Notes: generated from the letters alone by a model not told the origin. Counted from the first letter of the stretch, positions 1-42,324 are shown. The stretch is DNA of 64,000 nt from Corydoras sp. C115 (GCA_019802505.1 JAFMOC010000211.1:62001-126000); one strand, 5' to 3'. A program made the numbers and translations.

Positions 1-735
1 TGCAGTATCTGCCTCTTTTAGTTATGCTGCTCTAGTCAGTGATGCCAGAGTCACATGCTGCACTGTGTCAATCAATTACTTATTAATTAAATGCTGTGGT
101 TTATTATTATTAGCTCTAACTGCCTTCCTTGTCTTATTCTTTTGAGGTGTGACCGGCCTCCTGGAGGTGTAGTCAGACCCTCATCCATGGCTCTGCCGAC
201 GAATACCGGATGGAACCTGATGTAAGCACAGGTGATCACACCTGCTTGGCATTTCTGCCTGATGCACCTCCGACGGTGCCATTGTGCAAACTGCAGGGTC
301 ATCAGCTGGGGGCCACCCTTCACTGATGTTTCGCTCCATTATCCCCAGAACATCTCTGGGTGGTGGAGCAGCGACATTCTCTGCCGACGAATACCGGATG
401 GAACCTGAACATTAATTGGACTGGCGGTCCCGCAGGACCACCTTAATGGACTCGCATATAGTTTTCCAGTTAGAGTTTTTCCATTTGTTAAATATCGGTA
501 CATGGCTGTCCTACACTGTTGTTGCTACCTGGCCACTCAAGGAGTTTGAGTCCCCCACTGACTCTTGGTCCTCCCAAGGTTTCTTCCTTAAATAACTACA
601 TAACGGGGAGTTTTTTCTTGTCACTGTCGCTTCGGCTTGCACTTTTTAAAGGCTTTTCATTCTGTAAATCTGCTTTGTGACAATGACTGTTGTAAAAAGC
701 GCTATATAAATAAACTACTTGAACTTGAACTTCAG
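1..735 (+). mobile_element. L2-type LINE, 3' UTR and tail
   Basis: Matches the 3' ends of the L2 copies at 18.0-19.5 and 24.2-27.5 kb: GTTATGCTGCTCTAGTCAG block, CCTCCCAAGGTTTCTTCC, the GAGTTTTTTCTTG block, AAAAAGCGCTATATAAATAA and the TTGAACTTGAAC tail. It enters from the left edge of the window. It carries a 158-nt extra segment at 221-378 between two copies of a 30-nt sequence. Confidence 0.85.
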
Positions 736-1236
736 CACGACAACGACCCAAAACATACAGCCAAGGAAACAAAGGATTGGCTCCATAAGAAGCATATCAA
801 GATCATGGAATGGCCTAACCAGTCTCCTGACCTCAATCCCATCAAAAATCCATGGAGAGAGCTGAAGCTTCGCGTTTCCAAATGCATGCTTAAAAACCTT
901 AAGGATTTGGAGGTGATTTGTGGGCCAAAATTACTCCTGAAATGTGTGCAAACCTTATAAAAAAAAAGAATAAGAAACTTCTGACTGCTATGCTTGCCAA
1001 CAAGGGTTTTGCCACCAAGTACTAAATGATGTTTTACTAGGGGATCAAATAATTATTTCCCTCAATGAAATGCACATTTTTTATTTCTCATTTCATGTAA
1101 TTTTCTCCGTTTTTCTTTTCATATTCTATGAGGCACTGTTAAAATAAAGCTGGCAAAAAATTGAGACATTTCATTTATTTGTTTTGTATTAAAACTTTAA
1201 AGTCAGTGGGGGATCAAATACTTATTTCCTCCACTG
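736..1236 (+). mobile_element. Tc1-like transposon, 3' fragment
   Basis: Encodes the C-terminal part of a Tc1 transposase (HDNDPKHTAKETKDWL, NQSPDLNPIKNPW with the catalytic Glu region altered to Lys, and ending ANKGFATKY) and runs to a terminal repeat GATCAAATACTTATTTCCTC. The 5' half is missing, the element abutting the L2 tail. Non-functional. Confidence 0.85.
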
Positions 1237-1237
1237 T

Positions 1238-1272
1238 GTATATATACACACACACACACACATATATATACA
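1238..1272. repeat. TA/CA microsatellite
   Basis: Alternating TATA and CACACA dinucleotides separating two Tc1 fragments. Confidence 0.9.
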
Positions 1273-1274
1273 TA

Positions 1275-1854
1275 CAGTTGCAATCAGAAATATTCAACCC
1301 CCTCACTTCCAAAGACATTATAGAGATGTGGATGAAAGACAGTGGCAATAAATGACAAAAAAAACCTCATTAAACAACAAACAGTATTTATTAATACATA
1401 TTTGAGTTATTTTGACAACAGAAATTGACATAACTTTGAAATTCAAATGAAAAATCTAACTCTTTGAACGCATGTGCACTATTATTCAACCCCCTGCTTT
1501 AATACATTGTGGAGCATCCTTTAGCTTTTATAACTGCCAACAAACGTTTTTGGTAAGTACTAACAAGCTTCTTACACCTCTCAATTGGAATCTTGGCCCA
1601 TTCTTCACGTGCAAAAGCCTCTAGTTCAGTGATGTTTGATGGCTTCCGTGTTGCAACTGCCGTCTTTAAATCCCACCAAAGATTTTAAATCGGGTTTAGA
1701 TCTGGGGACTGAGAAGGCCACTCCAGGACATTCCAGGATCCTGCTTGGGATCACTGTCTTGCTGGAAGGTCCAAGGTTTAATTTGTCAACAGATGGCATC
1801 ACGTTCCCTCTTTAAAATGGCCTGGTATTTCTGAGAATCCATGATGCCAGGTAC
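1275..1854 (-). mobile_element. Tc1-like transposon, broken minus-oriented copy
   Basis: Starts at a TA with terminal repeat CAGTTGCAATCAGAAATATT. The minus strand then encodes decayed Tc1 transposase C-terminal text (the GGGACTGAGAAGGCCACTCC block, antisense to SPDLNP). It is cut at 1854 by the LTR element, and a short remnant continues after it at 8841-8913. Confidence 0.75.
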
Positions 1855-2899
1855 TGTTGGAATTTATTGAATGTAAAAAGACATGAATTGCATTATTTGA
1901 AAGTTTTGGTCAACTTTGGAAAGCTTTTACCATTGTGAAGTTAGTGAGAATTAAATATTATTATAATATTAAGTTAAGAAACAGTGATTTAGAATAAAGT
2001 AAAGATAAAAGCAAAATGTAAGCTTAATAATAATGTGTGAAAGACAAAAATGTTTAATGCTTTATTAAAGCATTTGCTGAGTTGATAAATGGTGAACATG
2101 TCAAGGCTTGGATTCACAGTATGCTCCGAAAATATGTGATGATGGAGTGTGAGAATTCCAAGCGAAAAGAGAGGGCGTGCTCGGCCAAAAGACGGGTGAG
2201 GGTCTGTTGATCCCAGATCTGCCCAGATCAGGGAGATGCCGACGCTATGGAATTAATATGGACGGTATCTTAGGATCAGAGAGCTGTCCATTTCACTGGT
2301 CCATCAGTCCGTCTGTCTCTGAGCAACTGTTTAAAAAGCCAGTTTGACTGAACCTGAACTGCTGCAAGCATTAAAATCACATGTTACACAAATTAATTAA
2401 TGGCATTTAGGTTTTAAGACAATTTGGTCAACTTTGGAAAGCTTTTACCATTGTAATGATATTTTTGTAATTTACGATATGTAAACAACTGCTGAATGGC
2501 TGAAGGAATGACCAGGTGGGGGTTGAGTGTGTAATTTGTAGGAATGACCATTTGTCAAATGAGCATGAGAAGGAGTCAGAAAGTCTGGTCACAGGGTGAC
2601 CTGTGAAAATATAGAATTAGGGGGAAAGTAACATTTGTTAAAAAGTATTATTGGGACTGGGGACTCAGAAAATTCCACCATATTTGGAAGGTCCAGTCAC
2701 AATCAGCCAAAGAAGAAGGACAGCCCACCTAAGGATTATATACTGAAGCAGGATCTTTGAGACCTTAGAGCTCTCTCATCAATCGTGGTTGCCCGCCATT
2801 GATGATTTTTCCTGTACACTTGTTTGACTATTCAGTAAAACGCATTAAATTCTTTTGGAACAAAACCGCCGACTTATGACCGTTTATTGGAACAGAACA
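1855..2899 (+). repeat. 5' LTR, enlarged by an internal-sequence insertion
   Basis: Aligns to the 3' LTR at both ends but contains 485 bp (1937-2421) that match the internal region at 4250-4734. A 32-nt LTR segment is repeated on either side (1905-1936 and 2423-2454). It also contains about 330 bp (roughly 2503-2836) absent from the 3' LTR. Confidence 0.75.
1937..2421 (+). repeat. 485-bp direct repeat, copy 1 (in the 5' LTR)
   Basis: Same length as copy 2 at 4250-4734 with only scattered substitutions. Opens GAAGTTAGTGAGAATTAAAT and ends GGCATTTAGGTTTTAAGACA. Confidence 0.9.
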
Positions 2900-2902
2900 A
2901 AT

Positions 2903-2920
2903 TGGTGACCTCGTCGTGGT
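2903..2920 (+). other. Primer-binding-site-like sequence
   Basis: TGGTGACCTCGTCGTGGT begins three bases after the 5' LTR. It starts with TGG, as tRNA-primed sites do. I did not assign the tRNA. Confidence 0.6.
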
Positions 2921-3171
2921 ATAACGGTTCAGGGAGTTGCGGAGCGGTTTGGATCGCACAATTTGCCATTTCTGTCTGTTGCAAGCTGCACTTCGTTAAC
3001 ACTGATGTGCACATCGATTTAGTTGCAGGAACCTGTTACAACAAAATCCTGTATATTGATTATTGCTAAATTTAATCTTAACGTGTGTACAGCATCACAA
3101 CAGATGTTGCAGGGCACAAATGAGTTTTACTGAATAATTTTTTTATTTCTAAATTTACTATTTGTGGAAAT

Positions 3172-3497
3172 GGTTTGTTACTGGTTGGCGAGAATTTATA
3201 TTTTATAACCCAGTGTTAACAGTGCTGATCATCGAACAAAGTTTGTGGTTTGTTACTGGTTGGTGAGAATTTATATTTGATAACCCAATGTTAATAGTGC
3301 TGATCATCGAACAAAGTTAGTGGTTTGTTACTGGTTGGCGAGAATCTATATTTGATAACCCAACGTTAACAGTGCTGATCATCAAACAAAGGTAAGTTGT
3401 TTTTTAAAATATTACTGTTTGGGGTAATGGTTTGTTTCTGGTTGGAGAGAATCTATATTTGATAACCCAATATTTACAGTACTGATCATCAAACAAA
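3172..3497 (+). repeat. 75-bp tandem repeat, four units
   Basis: Units start at 3172, 3247, 3322 and 3429, each opening GGTTTGTTACTGGTTGG (the fourth slightly diverged) and ending in GCTGATCATCGAACAAA. An extra 32 bp separates units three and four. The array lies in the leader of the LTR element. Confidence 0.85.
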
Positions 3498-4249
3498 TGT
3501 AAATTCAGTCACTAGTTCAGTTGCTCCGAACTAGGCTTTGCGCCTCTTGCTGAGGCGGGGCACGTGGGGCGGCCCCAGATCACCCGAAACCTATATTACG
3601 TAGGACACTGCTGACTAGGGCATCGTGACGACGGTGAACAGTGGAGCATTCCATGGTAAAAACCGTCACGGTGATCATTTAGCTTTGCTTTTGCTTTATT
3701 TACAAGTGTACAATTTGTGTGACCGGTCTTGTTTAAATTGCTGTTATATAATGTTATATAAATATATATTCTGTAATTATATGGATCCACATAGTCTGAT
3801 ATGATAAAGACTATGAAACTGCTCAACAATAGATTTGGTCATAAGACTGAAAGTGATAAAATATGTTAAGTATGATTAAAGTACGGATTACAGTCCAGAG
3901 TCTGAACCAAAAATCAATATAAAAATGAAGCATTATTAAGTTAAAGTGTACACTAAATTGAATTAGAAATTTGTATTGCAATATAGTTAGGTAATTCTTA
4001 GTGTTGGTTTGTGTGTGGTACCACTATAAATGTTAGTATGTTAGTCTGTTAACTTATGTGTTGTTTGGCATATTTTGTTGTGGGGATTAAGTCTGAATGT
4101 ATGATGTGATGAGTCAAACTCTATTCATTTTTACTCTACACTTTTTCGCAGCTTATATTCTAGGTGAAAATGATCAAATTTAGAAATGAAAACTAGCACA
4201 ATCACAATCAAATGAGTAAATTACTAAATAAAATAAATAAGTTATGGTA

Positions 4250-4734
4250 GAAGTTAGTGAGAATTAAATATTATTATAATATTAAGTTAAGAAACAGTGA
4301 TTTAGAATAAAGTAAAGATAAAAGCAAAATGTAAGCTTAATAATATTGTGTGAAAGACAAAAATGTTTAATGCTTCATTAAAGCAATTTCTGAGTTAATA
4401 AATGGTGAGCATGTCAAGGCTTGGATTCACAGTATGCTCTGAAAATACGTGATGATGGAGTGTGAGAATTCCAAGCGAAAAGAGAGGGCATGCTCGGCCA
4501 AAAGATGGGTGAGGGTCTGTTGATCCCAGATCTGCCCAGATCAGGGAGACGCCGACGCTATGGAATTAATATGGACAGTATCTTAGGATCAGAGAGCTGT
4601 CCATTTCACTGGTCCATCAGTCCGTCTGTCTCTGAGCAACTGTTTAAAAAGCCAGTTTGACTGAACCTGAACTGCTGCAAGCATTAAATTCACATGTTAC
4701 ACAAATTAATTAATGGCATTTAGGTTTTAAGACA
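4250..4734 (+). repeat. 485-bp direct repeat, copy 2 (internal region)
   Basis: Partner of 1937-2421. Its flanks are unlike the LTR, so this is probably the source copy. The remaining internal stretches (3498-4249, 4735-5940, 7926-8632) show no recognisable gene. Confidence 0.9.
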
Positions 4735-6316
4735 GTTTTAATAGGGTAAAAGGTAAATAAATAACTTAATACATTTTGGTATAAAAATACTTGCTTGCCA
4801 ATTGTAAATTAAATAGGTAATTTATTGTTGAAAATTAAATACATTTCTTATAGGTTCTGGCTGCACTCTGTTCTTATCTGTTTTAACATCCTGTGTGTAT
4901 GTGTGTGAGTGGGGGTGTCTGGGTCTGTGTGTGTGTCTGTTATGAGGTCACAGGAGTGTAGAGGTAGGGGTATGAAGAATTTATTGCTGTTTGAAAAGAA
5001 GGCAGTTGTGTGTGGTTTCACAGTTGTTGGGTATAGTTTAGAGCTCATTAAAATACTTTTAATTATGAAGCAAAAAAGGGACCGAGCACCATTCCTGAGA
5101 AGGTTTGACTGATAATAATCTAGATTAGACTGGACTGACTGACATTACATTAGCAGCATGAGGAAAAATCTTGCCGATCCATATATAAATATAATAAAAA
5201 TGATTACTGTTATAATTTTTTGCAGCATTGTTTTTATAAATTGGTTGATGAAGGTTTTATTTTTTACAGGTCATGCACTGAAGACGGCCTAAATTATCAA
5301 ATTTTACATTCTATATGTGATTGGTATGTTTGTTTTATGTTCTGTTTAAACTTTACTAATCTCATGTCAATTTGCAGGTTTTAGTGGACGGAGCTGACAG
5401 AGCAGCTTGATCCAGTTAAAATAATAACTTTGTATTGATTGATTTTCCCCTAGTGTTACAGATTGGCAGAAAACAGAGGACAATCTTGATGATAATTTTT
5501 AATGCTTATGTGTTGTGTGACCATCACCTTTGAATATGACCCACAGGCAATGAGGGGTGGACCATAGATTATTATCACTTCAAGGAAAATCACTGATAAT
5601 TAATCTCTTCCAGATTCCTGTACCGTCTTGAATAATTTACTTCTAAGAATAATTACACATGCCATTTCGGTCTGGGCGTTTTTTAAAACAAATGTTTTGT
5701 TTTAAAAAGGGGGGAGGTTAAATGTTTTAAAAATACTTTAAGTTTTTGTTTTCATGTATAAGAGTTATGGCAGCTCTAGCCACCACTGTCGTATAATTGC
5801 ACACATGGTTAGGTGTCACCTCTTGGTAATGATCACTGGCAAAGGGGGGACAGACTAAACCAAACAAGGCCATCACTCCAGGGAGTTGGGTGAGCATTAA
5901 GCAAAAAAATAAAGCAAATTTTAAAATGGTCAGGAACATATACACACGTGGACAAAATTGTTGGTACCCCTTGGTTAATGACAGAAAAACCCACAATGGT
6001 AACAGAAATAACTTTAATCTGATAAAAGTAATAATAAATAAAAATTCTATGAAAATGTACAAATGAAAGTCAGACATTGCTTTTCAACCATGCTTTAACA
6101 GAATTATTTAAAAAAATAAACTCATAAAACAGGCCTGGACAGAAATGATGGTACCACTGAAAATAATGTGACCAAATGGACATGTTAAATCAAGGTGTGT
6201 ACACTAATTAGTATCACAGGTGTCTACAATATTGTAATCAGTCAGTGGGGCTGTGTAGTGTAGGGCTACAGGCAGTCACTGTGCTGTTTGGTGACAAGGT
6301 GTGTACCACACTCAAC

Positions 6317-7756
6317 ATGAACCAGAGGAAGCAAAGAAAAGAGTTGTCTCTGGACATTAGAAAGAAAATAGACAAGCATGTTAAAGGTAAAGGTTATAAG
6401 ACCATCTCCAAGCAGCTTGATGTTCCTGTGACTACAGTTGCACATGTGATTCAGAAATTTAAGATCCATGGGACTGTAGCCAACCTCCCTGGACGTGGAC
6501 GCAGGAGGAAAATTGATGACAAATCAAAGAGATGGATAACACGAATGGTAACAAAAGAGTCAAGAAAAACATCTAAAGAGATTCAAGGTGAACTTCAAGC
6601 TCAAGGAACATCAGTCTCAGATCGAACTATCCGTCGATGTTTGAGCCAAAGTGGACTTCATGGGAGACTACCAAGGAGGACACCATTGTTGAAAACAAAA
6701 CATAAAAAAGCCAGACTGGAATTTGCCAAACTTCATGTTGACAAGCCACAAAGCTTCTGGGAGAATGTCCTATGGACAGATGAGACAAAAATGGAACTTT
6801 TTGGCAAGGCACATCAGCTCTATGTTCACAGACGGAAAAATGAAGCATAGCAAGAAAAGAACACTGTCCCTACTGTGAAACATGGAGGAGGCTCTGTTAT
6901 ATTCTGGGGCTGCTTTGCTGCATCTGGCACAGGGTGTCTTGAATCTGTGCAGGGTATAATGAAATCTCAAGACTAACTAGGGATTCTAGAGAGAAATGTG
7001 CTGCCCAGTGTCAGAAAGCTTGGTCTCAGTCGTAGGTCGTGGGTCTTACAACGGGATAATGACCCAAATCACACATCTAAAAACACTCAAGAATGGTTAA
7101 GAGGAAAGCACTGGACTATTCTGAAGTGGCCTTCTATGAGCCCTGACCTAAATCCTATTGAGCATCTTTGGAAGGAGCTGAAACATGCCGTCTGGAAAAG
7201 GCACCCTTCAAACCTGAGACATTCATTCATTATCTCCCGCTTTATCCTCTATTAGGGTCGCGGTGGGGTTCCCCATGCCCATCCAGGGGAGAACGTCTCG
7301 GGCGCTGGGCAGATAGACCCAGGACAGGGCGCCAATCCATCGCTGGGCACACACTCACTCACACAGATACACTCTATATGGGGCAATTTTGAGAATTCAA
7401 TCGACTTGATCCATGTTTTTGGACTGTGGGAGGAAACCGGAGAACCCGGAGGAAACCCACACAGACACGGGGAGAACATGGAAACTCCACCCAGATAGGG
7501 ATTCGAACCGGGAACCCTTAGCGCTGAGAGGCGAACGTGCTAACCACTAAGCCACCGTGCCGCCCAAACCTGAGACAACTGGAGCAATTTGCACATGAAG
7601 AGTGGGCCAAAATACCTGCTGAGAGGTGCAGAAGTCTCACTGACAGATACAGGAATCGTTTGATTGCAGTGATTGCCTCAAAAGGTTGTGCAACTAAATA
7701 TTACGTTAAGGGTACCATCATTTCTGTCCAGGCCTGTTTCATGAGTTTATTTTTTT
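6317..7756 (+). pseudogene. Tc1 transposase pseudogene
   Basis: Starts MNQRKQRKELSLDIRKK with the paired-type helix-turn-helix (KTISKQLDVPVTTVAHVIQK) and a GRGRRRK hook-like motif, then WTDE with the first catalytic Asp. TAG at 6848-6850 and TAA near 6974 interrupt it. Downstream are QRDNDPNH (second Asp) and SPDLNPIEHLWKEL (catalytic Glu), then a SINE splits the C-terminus, which resumes near 7566 and runs to ATKYYVKG. All DDE residues are present but the frame is broken. Confidence 0.9.
7222..7565 (-). mobile_element. V-SINE (Mermaid-like), full length
   Basis: Minus orientation. The tRNA-like head GGCGGCACGGTGGCTTAG lies at the high end, with the GGTTCGAATCC B-box, the conserved GGTTTCCTCCCACAGTCC core and an ATTCATTC tail. 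Flanked by the 12-bp duplication AAACCTGAGACA (7210-7221 and 7566-7577). Confidence 0.93.
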
Positions 7757-8632
7757 AAATAATTCTGTTAAAGCATGGTTGAAAAGCAATGTCTGACTTT
7801 CATTTGTACATTTTCATAGAATTCTTATTTATTATTACTTTTATCAGATTAAAGTTATTTCTGTTACCATTGTGGGTTTTTCTGTCATTAACCAAGGGGT
7901 ACCAACAATTTTGTCCACGTGTGTAAAGTATCAAATCATACATAGTAAAAGTTAAAGGTTAAAAATGGGCAACCTGATATCTTACACAGTGTTAATTAAA
8001 GATCAATTAGAAGCGGAGTTAAATTCAGAATAATGAAATAAAACACACTGAGCTTGAAATTAATTGGATTTTATGTTAATCTCATGCTATGGCATAGAAC
8101 TAACATCATAAAAGTTAATCTGGCTCATAAAAGGTATAAAGAAAACTTTTTATTTTAGTCTATGAAAAAGTACTAGGTATGTTGACTCATCAAGCCAAAA
8201 AGGCAAGAGATTGATTATTCAACTGTAAATCCTGTACAAATTTTATTTAATTTTTTCTATTTTTCTATAAGTCACATAATCACAAGTTTCGGGACCAGAG
8301 CGAAGACCAGATGAGGAATGGTCTAGTAGGAGACAGGGACGGTCTCCAAGACCAAGAAAACCAACAACTATGCTCTGTGACACACCGCACATTTTTCACA
8401 AAAGCGTACATCACAAAGGAGAATATTAGATTAATTGTTTAGAAATGAACTGATATGCACTGGAACTACGTGGAGGAATAGAAGAACCTCTAAGAGACAC
8501 AGTCTTTTCAGAGGAATGAAGTAACCTCAGCACCATCCGTACACACTAACATTAGGATTACACCACATTATAAATATGATTATATATTACCAATGTATGT
8601 AATTAAGGTAGTTCACACCTTTAGAAAGGTGT

Positions 8633-8643
8633 GAAAGGGGGGA
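8633..8643 (+). other. Polypurine tract of the LTR element
   Basis: GAAAGGGGGGA one base before the 3' LTR, the usual place for plus-strand priming. Confidence 0.65.
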
Positions 8644-8644
8644 C

Positions 8645-8840
8645 TGTTGGAAGTTATTGAACGTAAAAAGACATGAATTGCATTATTTGAAAGGTTTGGT
8701 CAACTTTGGAAAGCTTTTACTATTGCAATGATATTTTTGTAATTTACGATATGTAAACAACTGCTGAATGGCTGATGAAAACGCATTAAATTCTTTTGGA
8801 ACAAAACCGCCAACTTATGACCGTTTATTGGAACATAACA
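8645..8840 (+). repeat. 3' LTR (short form)
   Basis: TGTTGGAAGTTATTG to GGAACATAACA. Matches the 5' LTR at both ends but lacks about 330 bp of its middle as well as the 485-bp insert. Confidence 0.75.
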
Positions 8841-8898
8841 GTACACAATCAAGATTGCTGTTTTTCTGCAGCAGGAACTGGCAATCTTGATTGTGTAC
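8841..8898. repeat. 18-bp perfect inverted repeat, Tc1-derived
   Basis: GTACACAATCAAGATTGC (8841-8858) and its complement (8881-8898) around a 22-nt spacer. The palindrome continues as CTGGCATCATGGATT (8899-8913), whose complement sits at 1836-1850 on the other side of the LTR element. Confidence 0.85.
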
Positions 8899-8911
8899 CT
8901 GGCATCATGGA

Positions 8912-10355
8912 TTAAAAGAAAATTTGACAGGTGCAAAAGTATGGGCACCTCAACAGAAAAGTGACATTAATATTTAGTTGATCCTCCTTTTGCAAAAATA
9001 ACAGCCTCTAATCGCTTCCTGTAGCTTTTAATCAGTTCCTGGATCCTGGATGAAGGTATTTTTGACCATTCCACTTTACAAAACAATTCCAGTTCAGTTA
9101 AGTTTGATGGTCGCCAAGCATGGACAGCCCGCTTCAAACCATCCCACAGATGTTCAATGATATTCAGGTCTGGGGACTGGGATGGCCATTGTTCCACTGC
9201 ATGAATGCCTGAGTAGATTTGGAGCGGTGTTTTGGATCATTGTCTTGCTGAAATATCCATCCCTGGCGTAACTTCAACTTTGTCACTGATTCTTGAACAT
9301 TATTCTCAAGAATCTGCTGATACTGAGTGGAATCCATGCGACCCTCAACTTTAACAAGATTCCCGGTGCCAGCATTGGCCACACAGCCCCAAAGCATGAT
9401 GGAAACTCCACCAAATTTTACAGTGGGTAGCAAGTGTTTTTCTTGGAATGCTGTTTTTTTGATGCCATGCATAACGCCTTTTTGTATGACCAAACAACTC
9501 AATCTTTGTTTCATCAGTCCACAGGACCTTCTTCCAAAATGAAACTGGCTTGTCCAAATGTGCTTTTGCATACCTCAGGCTACTCTGTTTATGGAGTGCT
9601 TACAAAAACGGCTTCTTTGGCATCACTCTCCCATACAGCTTCTCCTTGTGCAAAGTGCGCTGTATTGTTGACCGATGCACAGTGACACCATCTGCAGCAA
9701 GATGATGCTACAGCTCTTTGGAGGTGGTCTGTGGATTGTCCTTGACTGTTCTCACCATTCTTCTCCTCTGCCTTTCTGATATTTTTCTTGGCCTGACACT
9801 TCTGGGCTTAACAAGAACTGTCCCTGTGGTCTTCCATTTCCTTACTATGTTCCTCACAGTGCAAACTGACAGGTTAAATCTCTGAGACAACTTTTTGTAT
9901 CCTTCCCCTGAACAACTATGTTGAACAATCTTTGTTTTCATTTGAGAGTTGTTTTGAGGAGCCCATGATGCCACTCTTCAGAAGAGATTCAAATAGAAGA
10001 ACAACTTGCAATTAGCCACCTTAAATACCTTTACTCATGATTGGATACACCTGGCTATAGAGTTCAAAGCTCAATGAGGTTACCAAACCAATTTTGTGCT
10101 TCAGTAAGTCAGTAAAAAGTAGTTAGGAGTATTCAAATCAATAAAATAATAAAGGTACCCATACTTTTGCACCTGTCAAATTTTGGTTTAATGCATATTG
10201 CACATTTTATGTTAGTACAATAAACCTCATTTCAATCCTGAAATGTTACTGTGTCCATCAGTTATTAGATATATCAAACTGAAATGGCTGTTGCAAACAC
10301 ATTTAGAACTAAAAATAAAGATTAATAGGGGTGCCCAAACTTTTGCATATGACTG
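8912..10355 (-). mobile_element. Tc1-like transposon, left end truncated
   Basis: Same family as the full copy at 15859-17479. The right end is complete (GCATATGACTG before TA); the left retains only the inner terminal repeat (TTTGACAGGTGCAAAAGTAT). Confidence 0.9.
8967..9974 (-). pseudogene. Tc1 transposase pseudogene
   Basis: N-terminus with KIVQHSCSGEGYKKLSQRFN helix-turn-helix, then LWTDETKIELFGH (first Asp), FQQDNDPKHRSKST (second Asp) and SPDLNIIEHLWDGLKRA (Glu), ending FAKGGSTKY. The pieces lie in different frames, so it is inactive, though the catalytic triad is recognisable. Confidence 0.88.
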
Positions 10356-10357
10356 TA

Positions 10358-10358
10358 C

Positions 10359-10404
<46 letters not shown>

Positions 10405-10409
10405 CACAC

Positions 10410-10460
<51 letters not shown>

Positions 10461-10473
10461 TATATGTATATGG
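10358..10473. repeat. TA/CA compound microsatellite
   Basis: Alternating blocks of (TA)n and (CA)n next to the Tc1 end. From here to 11345 lies the probable hnrnpk 3' UTR and flank, with no other feature seen. Confidence 0.95.
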
Positions 10474-10773
10474 CTCTATTATGACTAAAAACAACGATGA
10501 CATCCAAGAAAATTAAGTATAGAGAAATAGACTGAATACTTTATTAACTAGTTCACAAACTCAACAGCTTTTCAAAAATCAATTCCATTATAGTTCATAA
10601 AAAATAAATACAGAAAGTCTAAATTTTCATATTTAACAAATGGTGGAATTTGAAAATCTATTAATAACATTTTTGGAACAATAAACATTAAATTTTGAAT
10701 TGTGTTAAAATCATTTTTGTTTGCTACACACCAGAAAGAGGATTGGAACAAGTCAAAATAAATTCAGACAAAC

Positions 10774-10779
10774 TTTATT
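10774..10779 (-). terminator. candidate hnrnpk polyadenylation signal
   Basis: AATAAA on the minus strand about 570 nt past the stop. A second AATAAA lies at 10540-10545, before the microsatellite and Tc1 copy. I cannot tell which is used. Confidence 0.35.
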
Positions 10780-11345
10780 AAATCAGTCTTATGGCAAATT
10801 CTACAGAACCCATCAGGGAAGAACACAGATCTAATCACAAATGTTGACATCTTCAACAGATTCAGTTTTTTCAAACTGTCAGGTAAATACAAATGTTAAA
10901 ATATTAAAAACATATAAATTGATAGTATGAAATAAGCATCAGCAAGATTAAACAGAGACAATGTCAGCCAGAGTAACTGGCTGGCTTCCATACAAGGCTA
11001 AATCCATAATCCAAATTTGATCAGTAAAAACAGGACATTTACACCAGGACATGTACAGATATACCATCCTGCTTTTGCAAAAGTCGAAATGGAGAAAAGA
11101 AAAACACTTCTAAAAATTACATAATTATAACCAACTTAGGTCTAAAGATGTGGTATAAGAAACATCGATGCGTGCAAGAGAAAAGAAAGAAGAAAATATC
11201 CACCAATTCTGCTATACCTTACGTCCTTGTTCATTCGTAGTTCTGGTTGTTAAGAGATTGTTAGGAAATACAGCAAAGGAATGTTGACTCTGAAAAGTAA
11301 CTGGAGTAGACCAAGTATGGCAGTGTGTCTTTATTCAACATTGTT

Positions 11346-42148
<30,803 letters not shown>

Positions 42149-42324
42149 TGTCTTCTTGTGAAAGAAATTGAAAACAGCTTCTCTTCTGTGTAGGAAAAAC
42201 TGTAGATTAAGCACAGTACCTCCTAAAATTTGTTACCTACTAATAATTTAAGTAGTAATTCAAATACTTGATAAACTAAATTATTTGGTAGGTAATGGGG
42301 GAAAAAAATCACCTGGATTTGCAG

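Larger units (their letters stand above)
5943..7923 (+). mobile_element. Tc1-like transposon with complete ends
   Basis: Terminal repeats CACACGTGGACAAAATTGTT, extending well over 100 bp, lie at both ends in inverted orientation, each bordered by TA. About 1.63 kb once the SINE at 7222-7565 is subtracted, the usual Tc1 length. Nested inside the LTR retroelement. Confidence 0.92.
1855..8840 (+). mobile_element. Non-autonomous LTR retroelement, ~7 kb with nested insertions
   Basis: Related ends beginning TGTTGGAA and ending GGAACANAACA lie at 1855-2899 and 8645-8840. Both are flanked by GTAC (1851-1854 and 8841-8844), a 4-bp target duplication. A tRNA-primer-like site follows the 5' LTR and a purine tract precedes the 3' LTR. 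No gag, pol or env reading frame is recognisable between them. A basic stretch near 8290-8370 (RRPDEEWSSRRQGRSPRPRK in one frame) might be a decayed protein tail. Confidence 0.8.

Noticed and set aside
3171..3500. CRISPR-like array of regular repeats
   Set aside because: Repeats are contiguous 75-bp tandem units without unique spacers, in a vertebrate retroelement leader.
5727..6077. 116-residue hydrophobic minus-strand frame
   Set aside because: Runs across the Tc1 terminal repeat boundary; composition-driven.
7222..7565. tRNA gene suggested by GGTTCGAATCC and a cloverleaf-like head
   Set aside because: It is the tRNA-derived head of the V-SINE, repeated at ten or more places with target duplications; not a functional tRNA gene.
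10227..10516. Overlapping frames encoding Tyr/Ile and Thr/His repeats
   Set aside because: Pure translation of the TA/CA microsatellite.
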